Positions 1-9,455 of a DNA stretch of 64,000 nt are shown here, piece after piece. The position numbers and the translations under genes are program-made. Origin of the DNA: Ancylostoma caninum (Eukaryota; Nematoda; Chromadorea; Rhabditida; Ancylostomatidae); the NCBI GenBank assembly GCA_037903475.1, contig JBAJFG010000120.1:372001-436000 (forward strand). Direction: 5' to 3'. Each line of letters starts with the position of its first letter. Position 1 is the first letter of the stretch. The notes beneath the pieces are model-generated. The model saw nothing but the letters and a program-made list of their open reading frames with translations. It ran no database searches and was not told the DNA's origin.

Positions 1-1
1 A

Positions 2-1062
2 CCACCACCTCCTCCACCACCACCACCGCAACCGGCACCTTATGTAGCTCCACCCCCACCTCCTCCTCCTCCACCGCCTCCACCTCCACCACCACCACCT
101 CCTCCTCCTGTATATGTTCCTCAACCTGCACCCTATGCAGCTCCACCACCTCCTCCACCTCCCCCACCACCTCCTCCTCCACCACCACCACCACCGCCAC
201 CGCCACCATATGCGGCTCCACCACCACCACCACCCCCACCCCCACCGCCGCCTCCTCCTCCACCACCACCACCACCACCGCCGCCGCCAAGTTATGCTGG
301 TCCAGTCTACAATGGACCAGACTTCAATGGCGTCGAACAACCACCTCCGAACTTCAGCGGTGGTTATCCAGGCTCATCCTTTGGAGGAAGCGATGCAATG
401 GAGGTGAGTCCCTCAGTAGATTCTTGTCAATTCTGGGACTTAACAACGTCGTTTAGCCGATGAGAGCATTTTCCGCTGGCCGAACGAATGCAAGAGGTTA
501 GTTCAAAGCTGATTTACCACATAGTTTTCATTCTTTCAATAGTTTTCATTTCAAAATACATATAAAAAAGCGAAAATCTGCTTTGGTTCATTGATTTGTT
601 GTATTCGTTGCAGCTATTCAAGCGCATTGCAGTTAAACCCGTACATTTACCTTTTTTGCTACATCTGATGAAGTCCAGACAAAAATCATCATTATAGGGG
701 GTCAACGCCCACCGATGAGTGGATCACAGGTTCATTCTGCAGGAATCCCTGTAAGTATTTGGAGCAAATTATTCAGCTCTTTTTTTTTGCTACACATGAC
801 TCATTTGCCTTCATTTTTTCAGGCCAACAGATCCAATTATGTTAGAAGTAGAGACAACCAGAGTAAGATTTCCTTTCTAGATTTTTTTTGGAGGAAAGCC
901 TCATTATAAGAACCGTTCCTAGGAAACAACTCATATGGAAAAAGGACGGTAGCCGCTGGCAAGGAGAACAGAGATGATTACTTGGCAAATCGTCGCTCTC
1001 CAGCATCCGCCTGGTACAGGAGATTTTCGCCGTCGATCAGAACGAAAAAGTATAACCGATAG
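2..1062 (+). CDS. Proline-rich protein, 3' part of gene (5' end outside window)
   Basis: Five exons read in one continuous frame: 2-403, 457-496, 698-750, 823-862 and 923-1062, all with GT..AG introns and the stop TAG at 1060-1062. The first exon (frame starting at base 2) is almost pure proline, broken by spacers of the type PQPAPYVAPP, VYVPQPAPYAAPP, PYAAPP and SYAGPVYNGP. It is followed by a Gly/Ser-rich stretch ending FGGSDAMEV-side at the intron. The later exons encode a basic Ser/Arg/Asn-rich tail ending RRFSPSIRTKKYNR. Low-complexity Pro/Tyr/Ala proteins of this kind in nematodes are often structural or extracellular (cuticle or eggshell type), but no domain is visible, so function is inferred only weakly. 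The start lies upstream of the window. An AATAAA signal follows 65 bases after the stop. A similar but shorter Pro-rich gene lies about 3.5 kb downstream on the same strand. Confidence 0.8.
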
Positions 1063-1126
1063 TATAACCGAAGACTAGGCACAGTGAAGGCTCTGTACAC
1101 ACAAAGCCGTTGTTGTAAATATGGTC

Positions 1127-1132
1127 AATAAA
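1127..1132 (+). terminator. AATAAA polyadenylation signal of the proline-rich gene
   Basis: Canonical AATAAA 65 bases beyond the TAG at 1060-1062, at a normal distance for a nematode 3' UTR. Confidence 0.6.
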
Positions 1133-1139
1133 GGTTTCG

Positions 1140-2942
1140 CTATAAAAGAATCGCATTTGTGGAAGAGTTACCACTTCTACTACAACAACTCTGGATTAGT
1201 TTCCTGTTGTGGTGTGAACAAACAAGTTTTATTAAATAACATCGAACACAATTAAGCTCAGTGGTCCATAACTAAACTTTTCCGAAAAGGAAACCAGGAT
1301 GACCGTGAAGAAAAGATGATCAGCTTTTGAAACTTTAGTCATATGTAGCAGAACTTCACAACGCTCAGCGTGGCCACAGAGACAAAATCTATAGCAAATT
1401 CAATGTTCTTCGAGCATAAAACCTGGTCACTCTTACTTTGTTCATACGTGGCATTCCCTTTCGTCCTTTGGAATTATTTTTCTGATTTTTTTTTTCATGT
1501 TTCAAGTTCAAAACATTATTACAAGATAAATTCTACAGCAACAGCGTCGAAGGCCACCTTTAATGGCACTCAATTATGTGTTTTTAGGGGCAGGCAAATA
1601 TGTTGGTATCCACTCCTCCACTCGCTAAATAAAAACTAAGGCCACCGAAGCTTCTCTAACGGGCGATAAAGTGCCAAGCGAGGAGATGAATTTTTCATGA
1701 TTTTTCGTCATAGCATTCAGAAAGTGGTTTCCGATCTAGCCGGTAAAAGGCAGGGAAAAGGAGCCTGTCATTCTCTGCAAAGACACTAAAACATAAGAGG
1801 AGGAAAGTCCGTTTTTTCTGTTGGGAAATACGGGCTGCGCTGCGGAGTTCTGAAATATATCGCATGTAAAGAACGTAAGTAAGTCCGCTGCAACGGAGCT
1901 ACCCAAGAATTAAATGACTCAAGAACTCTGGAAGAAAAATATCAATCCGAGGAAAAACACTATTTCTTCTTTGAATTCTATGGGGACAAGAAATTATCCG
2001 ATGCTGCTCAAGAGCGTAAGCCCTGAAGAATCTAAGTGCGGAAGAACATCAACAATCGAACTCTTGGAGGGCCAGTGTAACGGCGTTGGTAAGGCTAGGG
2101 TCTGGAGTTATTTTGGAGTTGGTTATCAGACCCTCGGGATTTAATCCCTTAATCACAGTTACCTAATTTAGATGAAAGCTTTGAGAAGTACGATGTCCAT
2201 CTCGACCATACAATTCCTTTGCAGCATTTCCCGGATCTTCGTAAACTGGACATGTTCGGTTGAAGTGGATCTGCCATCGGGCTATACATATATGTCCTCT
2301 TTCAGCTCAGAACCATGGTGATCCGTCATCTCAAGGAAAACTTCTCTTTAACACTTAACACATTTCGATTGGGCAGTTGTGAGCTTTCGAGCTTTATTTG
2401 ATTGCCAGTTGTCTGTTTTGCCGCTTTTCATTCACTCAGTACTCCATTTCGGAGGCTTAAAATTCAAGTAAATTATTCTGCAAAAAAATTAGCCTTTTCA
2501 CAGAACATGGTCAGCGCTTTCAAAATGACATGAAGTTTATGATAATACTGTATCTAGAAGGACATTATTAGAGACACTCTAGAGTTAATCTTACACCATA
2601 GTAAGGTGGTAAGGTAGTCGATTCAGCAGTAATGTTAATGCAAGATAAAGCTATGAAAGTGGACACCAGACAAACCTAAACTAGTCTCAAAACTAACAAC
2701 AGTAACGTGATATCCTAGTAGGCACTTAGAAAGTAAAAGCGGATCGTGACGCTACTGGGCCTAAGCACAGTAGTGAGATGTACGAAAAGTGTACGTAAAG
2801 AATAAAGGGATGAGGAGGAGTATTTGAATAGGTCCTGCTTAGCGATGATAGCATGTGATATGGTATACATATTCCCAAGACCCTCTGTGAAAACCAGATT
2901 TGCACTTGAGATTGTAACGAATATCAATCAAGCCAAAGCTAC

Positions 2943-2981
<39 letters not shown>

Positions 2982-3050
2982 TGTGCACGTATGTGCGCTA
3001 TACATTCATGTATTAAAACACAAAAAGGTGGTAGAAGAGCTCTCCAGGTG
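1140..3050. other. Intergenic stretch, no gene seen
   Basis: AT-rich sequence with no ORF that looks coding and no splice-compatible exon chain. The one clear feature is the TTTA microsatellite with its flanking dispersed repeat at 2941-3050, listed separately. Confidence 0.4.
2941..3050 (-). repeat. Dispersed repeat with (TAAA)n tail, copy 1
   Basis: On the minus strand this reads CTGGAGAGCTCTTCTACCAC, then TTTTTGTGTTTTAATACATG, a GCGCACATACGTGCAC box, and about eleven TAAA units. The same order appears on the plus strand at 22085-22175 with a few substitutions. A conserved body ending in a simple-repeat tail is the usual look of the 3' end of a SINE or LINE. Which element it belongs to is not known. 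Confidence 0.6.
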
Positions 3051-3055
3051 CGTGT

Positions 3056-3225
3056 GCCGAAGCTGCGTTATACGCACGCATCCATGGAGGACACGAGCGA
3101 ATAGCCACTACACCGCGAACGCGAACTCGCCCACGCTGCGTCAAGGCTGCGGCTGCATCTATTCTTCATGATATGCACAGTCGCACGCACGTCCGTCGCA
3201 AGCATCTGGTATCCGTTGCCCTTCT
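3056..3225. repeat. Diverged copy of the GCGTGCG-type palindromic repeat (family A)
   Basis: Contains GCTGCGTTATACGCACGCAT near one end and GTCGCACGCACGTCCGTCGC near the other, the same building blocks as the clear family A elements at 7190-7890 and 60582-60817, but strongly mutated and without intact ends. Confidence 0.4.
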
Positions 3226-3839
3226 GTTTGCAGACTTCAACACATTTGCACTCGCACTTTTCATTGGCTTTCTTCTCTTCCACGCCTTAACCGTAATCGC
3301 CAGGGTGCCATTATGGTATATTATTTTTTGCCAGTGAACGACTCTCCGCCGTAGCCTCCAAGCACTTAAGCCGCAAAGTCTCCACTTTCACCTGTAGACG
3401 GCAAGTTCACTTATGGTTTTTTAATTGGTAAGCAAAAAAGCGAAGTCGATGGTGCGAATATAAATTGCAAGTGCTAGCCGTAATAAGCGCCATAGGGCGT
3501 GATGATTTCTTCTTACTTCACTCTAGTGTGCCTTATGATGATCTTCACAAGGTGATTTCGGATTATTGTTCACTACCAAGTTTATTTATTTGTTTCGTTT
3601 TTCCTAAGAAATCTCAATTTCATAGCCTAAAGTGCTTCTGCGATAACATAGAAAACTTTCAAATGAGTTGTTTTACTTGTCTAACGTTCAGATTGAGTTC
3701 TGGAAACTTCCGAAAGATGATGTTCTTCTGATAAAGTATTTTACCCTCAAAATTACATAATTTTTATAAGAAGCCAATTTCTGTGATTTCACTCCCAAAA
3801 CCTAGCTTCCAAAAAGTTTTTTCTTTGTTTTTCCAGGTC

Positions 3840-5010
3840 TGCTGCCCAATATGCGATTGCCCTGCTCGATGGTAAGTGTTTTGCCTTCTTTTGTCATGGA
3901 ATAACACATAGCACTGTTAAGGACAGTGTCTCACTTCAGAATTGATTTCACGATTTTAGCATCAGAAGAATCTTTAGACGAGAACGATTACAATGGTGTA
4001 AATATTTCCTTACAAAACTGTCCAACAGCCCTTCTTTGATCCTTCTTTCTTGGAGAGTTTATGGTGACCGTTGCGACCGCTACCACAAGGAGTTGCGGAG
4101 TTGCACTACAGCATGCTGTGGCAGCAATAATATCGATCGCTGACTCACTACTTGTGGAGAATGCAAGTTCTTATGGTAGTTGTCGCAAGGGGGAGCTCAA
4201 ATTCTCCGAAAAGGAAGGGTTCAAAGGAAGGATTTTCGGCAATTTGTGAGGAAATATTTACACCGTTGTGAACAGCTTTGCCTAACGATTCTTCTGATGT
4301 TAAAATGTCTAAATCGATTCTGAGCTGGGACGCCAAGCAATGATAACTATGCTATGTCAGCTGATAAAATTTCAATTTTCGATTTGCATCTGTGTGCGTT
4401 TACTATGTATGTAGTTTGAATTCGTGCCAATTCATACTGTTACTACTAAAATTTCCCGAAAGTTCGCTCAGCGCTGAATATACTTTGAAATCGCATGAAA
4501 TAGATGTACTTAACAGAAAGAAGTGATTACAAGTTCCCCAAGTCGACGCAAATTACTAATTTTTAGGATATCCCCCATACCCTATGCCAAACTTCGTTCT
4601 TCCTGAGCCTGAGCCCATCCCGTACGTGGCTGTGGCTCCAGCTCCTCTACCACCACCTGTTCCCATAGTTGCTGCTCCCATAGTGCAGCCACCAATCATG
4701 GCTCCAACGCCGGTCCTGCCTCCTGTTTACCCTTACAATACGGTAACCTCTTTGCCTCATAATTCTGGAACTCCCCTTCTCAACTGTTTTTTTTTTCTTG
4801 AATTCTATTTTAACCTTTCAGTATCCACACTACAGCCATCGTCGCACCGAAGTCCGCAATACTGTGCGTACATACGAAAGAGAAACAGGTCACATCTCCG
4901 AAACAACGTACAGTTATCCAGAAATGCTCCGTGCTCGTCTACATCGACAGTTGCTGGCTATGAGGAAAGCTGCCCGAGTGCTCAAACAATTTAATAAGCA
5001 GAAAAATTGA
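3840..5010 (+). CDS. Second proline-rich protein with basic C-terminal tail (5' part uncertain)
   Basis: Two exons are firm. Exon 4567-4742 has an upstream TTTTAG and a downstream GT, and reads GYPPYPMPNFVLPEPEPIPY then Pro/Ala/Val repeats to PVYPYNT. Exon 4822-5010 starts after TTTCAG and ends in TGA at 5008-5010. It encodes a charged helix-like tail (RRTEVRNTVRTYERE, then RLHRQLLAMRKAARVLKQF). Phase 0 at their junction is consistent. A short upstream exon at about 3840-3874 (after TTTTTCCAG, before GTAAGT) is likely, but its frame relation to 4567 is unresolved: one frame gives the Cys-rich VCCPICDCPAR, the other SAAQYAIALLD and joins directly. The start codon is not identified. Possibly a relative of the gene at 2-1062. 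Function unknown. Confidence 0.6.
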
Positions 5011-5167
5011 TGGAATAGGACACCTTAGTAGGGATGTTTCTATGTCACGTGTCTAGTGTTTGCATAGTAACTTCGCCTTGTTTGTTAAATGTTGTTATAT
5101 GTTGTATTTCGCACTTGAAAATGAGTTTTTATACTATTTACCTTGAGCCGGAGCGAGTTCGGCCCAA

Positions 5168-5860
5168 TTGCGCTCCTCGTATTTTAGCCAAAATTCATAT
5201 TGTATAGTGTGTTGGAAACGGGGAAACGTAGTTGCGCAGAAATTAAAGAATGAGAGAACGCAAGAAATAGTGTCGTATTCGGAGAGGCAGACGAGAAATG
5301 CATGTCACTGGCACGAATACTCAAATATCGTCGTTTTTGGAACGGACTATATGAGACCACAGGAGGTCTTAAGCTTTCCACCAGGGATATGTGCTTTTTG
5401 GATACTTCCTCCAAGAGAACTTGAAGGAAGCAACCGGTTATTAGCACTTAAGCCAAACTTGGAGGAGAGTTTTGGCCGAATTTGGCTAAGAGTCATCCAG
5501 TTATAAGATAGTCAAGTGCGCAGCTGTTTCAGACTTCATTTTCCACTAAGCATTTCGTGCCCAGGGGGAACGTATAAATGTGGTGAAAATGGCCAACCTG
5601 CGATGAAAGTATGGAAAGAAATGCTAACGCAAGTACGGAAAGCTTGTGTTCTATATTGCACATTTCACACATTGCGCCACATCTGCGTAGAGGAATGGGA
5701 CACTGATTTCCCCGTATGGACAGATCTCTCTGAATAGCAGGATGGATAGATGCCGCTGAAGACGAGCATGTAACCACCATCTTTCCCTCGGGACTATGAA
5801 CATTTGGGATGCGATTGTTGGGAAGAGACCAGATCCAGACCTCACTCAAATATATCTCAC
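5168..5860. other. Non-coding stretch, nothing recognised
   Basis: Follows the second proline-rich gene. The ORFs here overlap on both strands without splice logic or recognisable motifs, and I see no repeat shared with the rest of the window. Confidence 0.35.
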
Positions 5861-5862
5861 AA

Positions 5863-6215
5863 GGGCAATTTATATTGCAGCGTCCGACGGTCACATGTTC
5901 TAATAGTGAAGAATAGGCGCAGTCGCTGTTCTGACGCAGCTCAGACGCAAGAGAATCGCACATGTCTGCGGCTTTGAGGATAATAGGGCAGTTTATGTTA
6001 AGTGTATGCGTCACTCGCGCGTCAGACGTGCGCACCTATGGAATGGGGATTTCAATTTTTATCAATGAAGACAGGTCAATGCCGTATGAAGATGCCGCAC
6101 GGCCACATAGAGACCGCAAACGCGTGCGTCTCATCTGCGCCAGGGCTACGGCTGAGCCTATCCTTCCTCATGCAGACGCACGCACGCTTAACGCACATAT
6201 CTAGCTTAAATATCG
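5863..6215. repeat. Two diverged family A repeats in tandem
   Basis: Begins GGGCAATTTATATTGCAGCG at 5863. A second start, GGGCAGTTTATGTT, lies at 5986. Internal blocks GACAGGTCAATGCCG, CGCAAACGCGTGCGTCTCAT and ACGCACGCACGCTTAACGCA match family A at 7411 onward. The ends are degraded. Confidence 0.5.
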
Positions 6216-6452
6216 GTACTATTTCTATCCATGACGACTGCGTTGCACCTTCTTTCATGGCCTTCCAGAAAGGAAAATTTTCTCTATTTCTACCTGACGC
6301 AGCATTGACGCACTCATATGGTGTAAATTGCTTTATAATGGTCGAATGCGCCTGGGATTCGTGGCGGGACCCAACGAAGAATGCGGTTGGGCTATGCTCC
6401 ACTTGAATGTCGAGAAGGTTCACCTTCGCTTCCGGGGCGCACACCCAACAAC

Positions 6453-7110
6453 TAGGGCTGGTAGTAAAGTGTCATGGCGGTGAGATCAGCTGCCTGCACA
6501 ACTCGTCGCCACATTTGGGGCGATGATCGCACGCGCGACGACCTTCCAACACTGAGGAATGGAGGATCATCACCAACCGTGGCGGTGCTGCGAGCACGTA
6601 TGTGCGGGGCGCCGATCTCATCGCCCTGGAGGGCGATGATCGCCATCGTTTGGCGACTAGATAGTGTGCGGGGCGAAGAGACGTCGAGTGAAGTACTCGG
6701 AGCATCTCACTCGGAGTGTGGTGATGGTGTGAAGGTACGTATGATCAGATGCGCGAATTGCACAGAATGCACCTGAGCCTACGGACTCAAGCATGTTGAT
6801 TTTCGCCCCACAGCACAGAACAAGCTCAACGTGTACGACTTATCAGAAGCGCAGAGGTGCTTCTGGTGCTTCTGACAAGTCGTACTCGTTCTAGTTTGTT
6901 AGTAGCAATGGTTCATAACTGTCTCACACGCTAAAACAGCCCCGAAAGTGATGTGGGAATACGTGGAACACGTACGTTTGACCACTTTTCATGTACGGCC
7001 GGTCCGATTCACCATGGCGATGATCACCATACTCTTCTCCAACGCGAAGTGCGATCATCGCCCTGAAGGTGATGTGCGATGATCGCACTGGACACTTTAC
7101 TACGGGCCTA
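6453..7110. mobile_element. Non-autonomous TIR DNA transposon with TA flanks
   Basis: Left end TAGGGCTGGTAGTAAAGTGT. The right end, read on the minus strand, is TAGGCCCGTAGTAAAGTGTC, giving terminal inverted repeats of about 20 bp with a few differences. TA stands at both outer edges, which fits a TA target duplication of the Tc1/mariner type, though the TA could instead be part of the TIR. The interior has GATGATCGC repeats and no transposase ORF, so it is non-autonomous. A perfect-looking hairpin (GTACGACTTATCAGAAGC and its near complement) sits at about 6833-6882. Confidence 0.65.
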
Positions 7111-7189
7111 GGTATTTTGTATCGGACTGTTCGTTCCCTATTGACTGCTCTTCACAATTCCTCCACAAATGGATGCATGTACATTAGGT

Positions 7190-7405
7190 GCAAGTTATAC
7201 TGGACGCGTGCGATTGACGCGCGAGCGTCTATATGACAAAGAGTGGGGCCCAGTCGCATCGCAGTCGCAGCTCAGACGCATGCGTTTACGGCCCCGCGGC
7301 AGCCGCGCGTTTTTTTCTTTGAGGATTTACATGCCGCGTTGACCGGCCTCCATAAAAAATCCCTCATGAATGGATGCATGCGACTGATACGCGAGTTAAA
7401 AGCAA
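7190..7405 (-). repeat. Family A repeat, inverted copy
   Basis: Read on the minus strand it carries the family A blocks in order: GCGAGTTAA end, ATGCATGCGACTGATACGCG, a GGCCGGTCAACGCGGCATG-like block, GCGCGGCTGCCGCGGGGCC, and the GCTGCGACTGCGATGCGACT segment. It abuts the palindromic pair that starts at 7411, so three copies stand side by side. Confidence 0.6.
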
Positions 7406-7410
7406 TTTAA

Positions 7411-7788
7411 GGGCAATTTATACTAGCTGCGTGCGTCAGTCGCACGCATCCATTCCCAAGGGATTTTCGATGAAGACCGGTCAACACGGCATGTACATCC
7501 TCAATGAAACGAACGCGCGGCCGTCGCGAGGCCGTAAACGCGTGCGTCTGAGCTGCGATGCGTGCGACTGACGCGCGTGCGCCTATATGATGAAGAATAG
7601 GGCCCAGTCGCATTGAAGTCGCATCGCAGTCGCAGCTCAGACGCACGCGTTCACGGCCTCGCGGCGGCCGCGCGTTCTTTTCATTGAGGATGTACATGCC
7701 GTGTTGACCGGTCTTCATGCAAAATCCTTTCCAAATGGATGCGTGCGACTGATGCGCGACTGACGCACGCAGCTGGTATAAATTACCC
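7411..7788. repeat. Long palindrome made of two family A arms
   Basis: Left arm starts GGGCAATTTATACTAGCTGC at 7411. The right arm ends with the complement (...GGTATAAATTACCC) at 7788. The arms of about 190 bp match each other in inverted order: CGCACGCATCCATT, GAAGACCGGTCAACACGGCA, GCGCGGCCG.CGCGAGGCCGT and ACGCGTGCGTCTGAGCTGCG all recur reversed. The middle is near 7600 (GGGCCCAGTCGCAT). It should fold into a very long hairpin. A further partial forward copy follows at about 7789-7892. Confidence 0.7.
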
Positions 7789-8004
7789 TTTATACTAGCT
7801 GCGTGCGTCAGTCGCGCATCAGTCGCACGCATCCATTTGATTCTCCACGAAGACCGGTCAACGCGGCATGCACATCTTCAGTGAAAAGAATGTGTACGTA
7901 TCGTCATTTTCTCAACCGTTATAAAATTTGTTCATATTAAAGCAAATGATTGTGAAGTAACTCTGAATTTGAAAGTGTTGCTCTAAGCGGATCTTTACTT
8001 GATG

Positions 8005-8010
8005 TTTATT
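8005..8010 (-). terminator. AATAAA signal (minus strand) of the 256-residue protein gene
   Basis: TTTATT on the plus strand reads AATAAA on the minus strand, 38 bases beyond the stop codon at 8048-8050. Confidence 0.6.
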
Positions 8011-8047
8011 AAGAATTCTTTACATATTGCTTCAAGAATAAAGGGAC

Positions 8048-8924
8048 TTATGCGGCGCTACGTGCTGTCTGCAGTTCCTCCACCGGAGTAGCAGCAACTC
8101 TGTCTGACAGCAAGTGAGCTGTTGTCAGGCCTCCTTCCGATAACAAATTAGCTGTTCTCAGAAGGCTATCCTCATCCATATGAGAAAGCATGTCCTCAAT
8201 TTCATCCAGAAAGTACATCTCTTCATCGTGCCGCTCTACGGCAAAGAAATCTGGATCCGTTCTGAAGATCCACTCGGAAGCCGGTACTTCTCGCGTTTTG
8301 TTGCCCGGTTCGACCAGCTTCGTCATGGTTGCCTGGGAAGGACGTGTTGATAGAATCCACTCCAGATCCATTTCTGGCCGTGAAGTTTGAACGACAGGTG
8401 GGGCAGCGCATTCCTCGTCGTACTCCTCGTACTCCTCTGATCCCCCCAGTGTGTCGAATATCCATTCTGAGGCAGGGACTACCTCATCATCATGTTCTTC
8501 GACTTCAGGAATAGCCTTTACAGCGTTTGGCTTCGATGGATCAGTGGTGATTATCCAGTCTAGATGAACTGACGGCCTTGAGCGATAATGTGGGCCCAAG
8601 TTATAGTTTTTCGGGATTCGCTGCACTTCAGGAGCGGTTCCTGTAGCACGACGCAATTCCTCAAATCGAGCTCTGGATGCTTCAACAGCACTGCAAGGGA
8701 ACATTTATGTTCTAACTTCCATGGCATGTACGCTCCGTCTCACCTGTCTTTTGCACTGAAATCCTTGGTCAGATCTTTCAGGTTGCGCTCGGCGTCGTCT
8801 ATACTTTTTCTGATCTGTGACAGTTACAACTACAGTTCCAGTCTCAAATGCATAATTCAGTGCTTACCGTCTCAGTAGCCGAGTGTATGAGCCCATTGGT
8901 AGTGTCGTCTTTGAGGTCGGCCAT
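8048..8924 (-). CDS. Complete small gene, 256-residue unrecognised protein with duplicated LDWI...PASEWIF motif
   Basis: Three minus-strand exons: 8924-8868, 8814-8744 and 8690-8048, with introns of 53 bases each (GTAAGC..CACAG and GTGAGA..TGCAG) and consistent phases. The ATG (8924-8922) is directly preceded by TTTCCCATAAG, which could serve as a trans-splice acceptor. Residues 1-42 are hydrophilic and helix-prone (MADLKDDTTNGLIHSATET, then IRKSIDDAERNLKDLTKD). Residues 86-122 (LDWIITTDPS...PASEWIFD) and 152-186 (LEWILSTRPS...PASEWIFR) are a clear internal repeat. Between them lies a Glu/Tyr acidic stretch (GGSEEYEEYDEE). The C-terminus has LLRTANLLSEGGLTTAHLLS. There is no signal peptide or membrane segment, so a cytoplasmic or nuclear protein is expected. 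I do not recognise the family. The repeated Trp-containing motifs look like short binding sites in a disordered acidic protein (inference). Confidence 0.8.
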
Positions 8925-9030
8925 CTTATGGGAAAGAATTTGTAGAATGAACCATTCCAATTTTGTACCTTACCACAACAAGGGATAATCCAGCGATATC
9001 AGGGCTTTAGAAACATTGTTGACTCAAAAC

Positions 9031-9455
9031 TCCAAAAGCAAGTTCTAATCGCATCTGAAACTTGCTCGTCCAAAAACTTGTAGACAACTTGTTTTCACAC
9101 TTCCCTGTCGACAAGTTGTCTTCTCAAATGCTTGTCGACAACCTGTTTTCGCAGATTTTTAGTGAAAAAAAACGAAAACAAGTTGTTGACAAGCATTTGA
9201 GTGGATAACTTGTCGGCAAGGAAGCGTGAAAACAAGTTGTTGACAGGCTTCTGGGCGCACAACTTGTCGGCAATGACGTGTGAGAACAAGTTGTCAACAA
9301 GCTTCCGTGTGGACGACCTGTCGAGAAGGAAGTGTGAAAACAAGTTATCTACAGGCTTCTGAGCGGACAACTTGTCGGCAAGGAAGTGTGAAGCAAGTTG
9401 TCGACAAGCTGATGGGTGAGCAAGGTTCAGATGCGATAAGAAACTTGTTTTTCTG
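9031..9455. repeat. Fold-back minisatellite element (family C)
   Basis: Outer inverted repeats: AAGTTCTAATCGCATCTGAA near 9039 and TTCAGATGCGATAAGAAACT near 9426. Inside are about six loose units of about 62 bp built around ACAACTTGTCGGCAAGGAAG, TGTGAAAACAAGTTGTTGAC and AGGCTTCTGAGCGG, with the orientation reversing near 9160. A related fragment lies at 62900-63035. No ORF of interest. Confidence 0.65.

Noticed and set aside
114..407. Histidine-rich 97-codon frame at the window start
   Set aside because: It is the +1 shadow of the CCN-rich proline exon, which has consistent splicing in its own frame.
5529..6444. Overlapping frames of 120-168 codons on both strands
   Set aside because: They lie in and around family A repeats, where the GC-rich palindromes create long open frames on both strands; no splice logic or motif.
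7407..7832. 141-codon minus-strand frame
   Set aside because: It spans the family A palindrome and its translation merely repeats the arm sequence.
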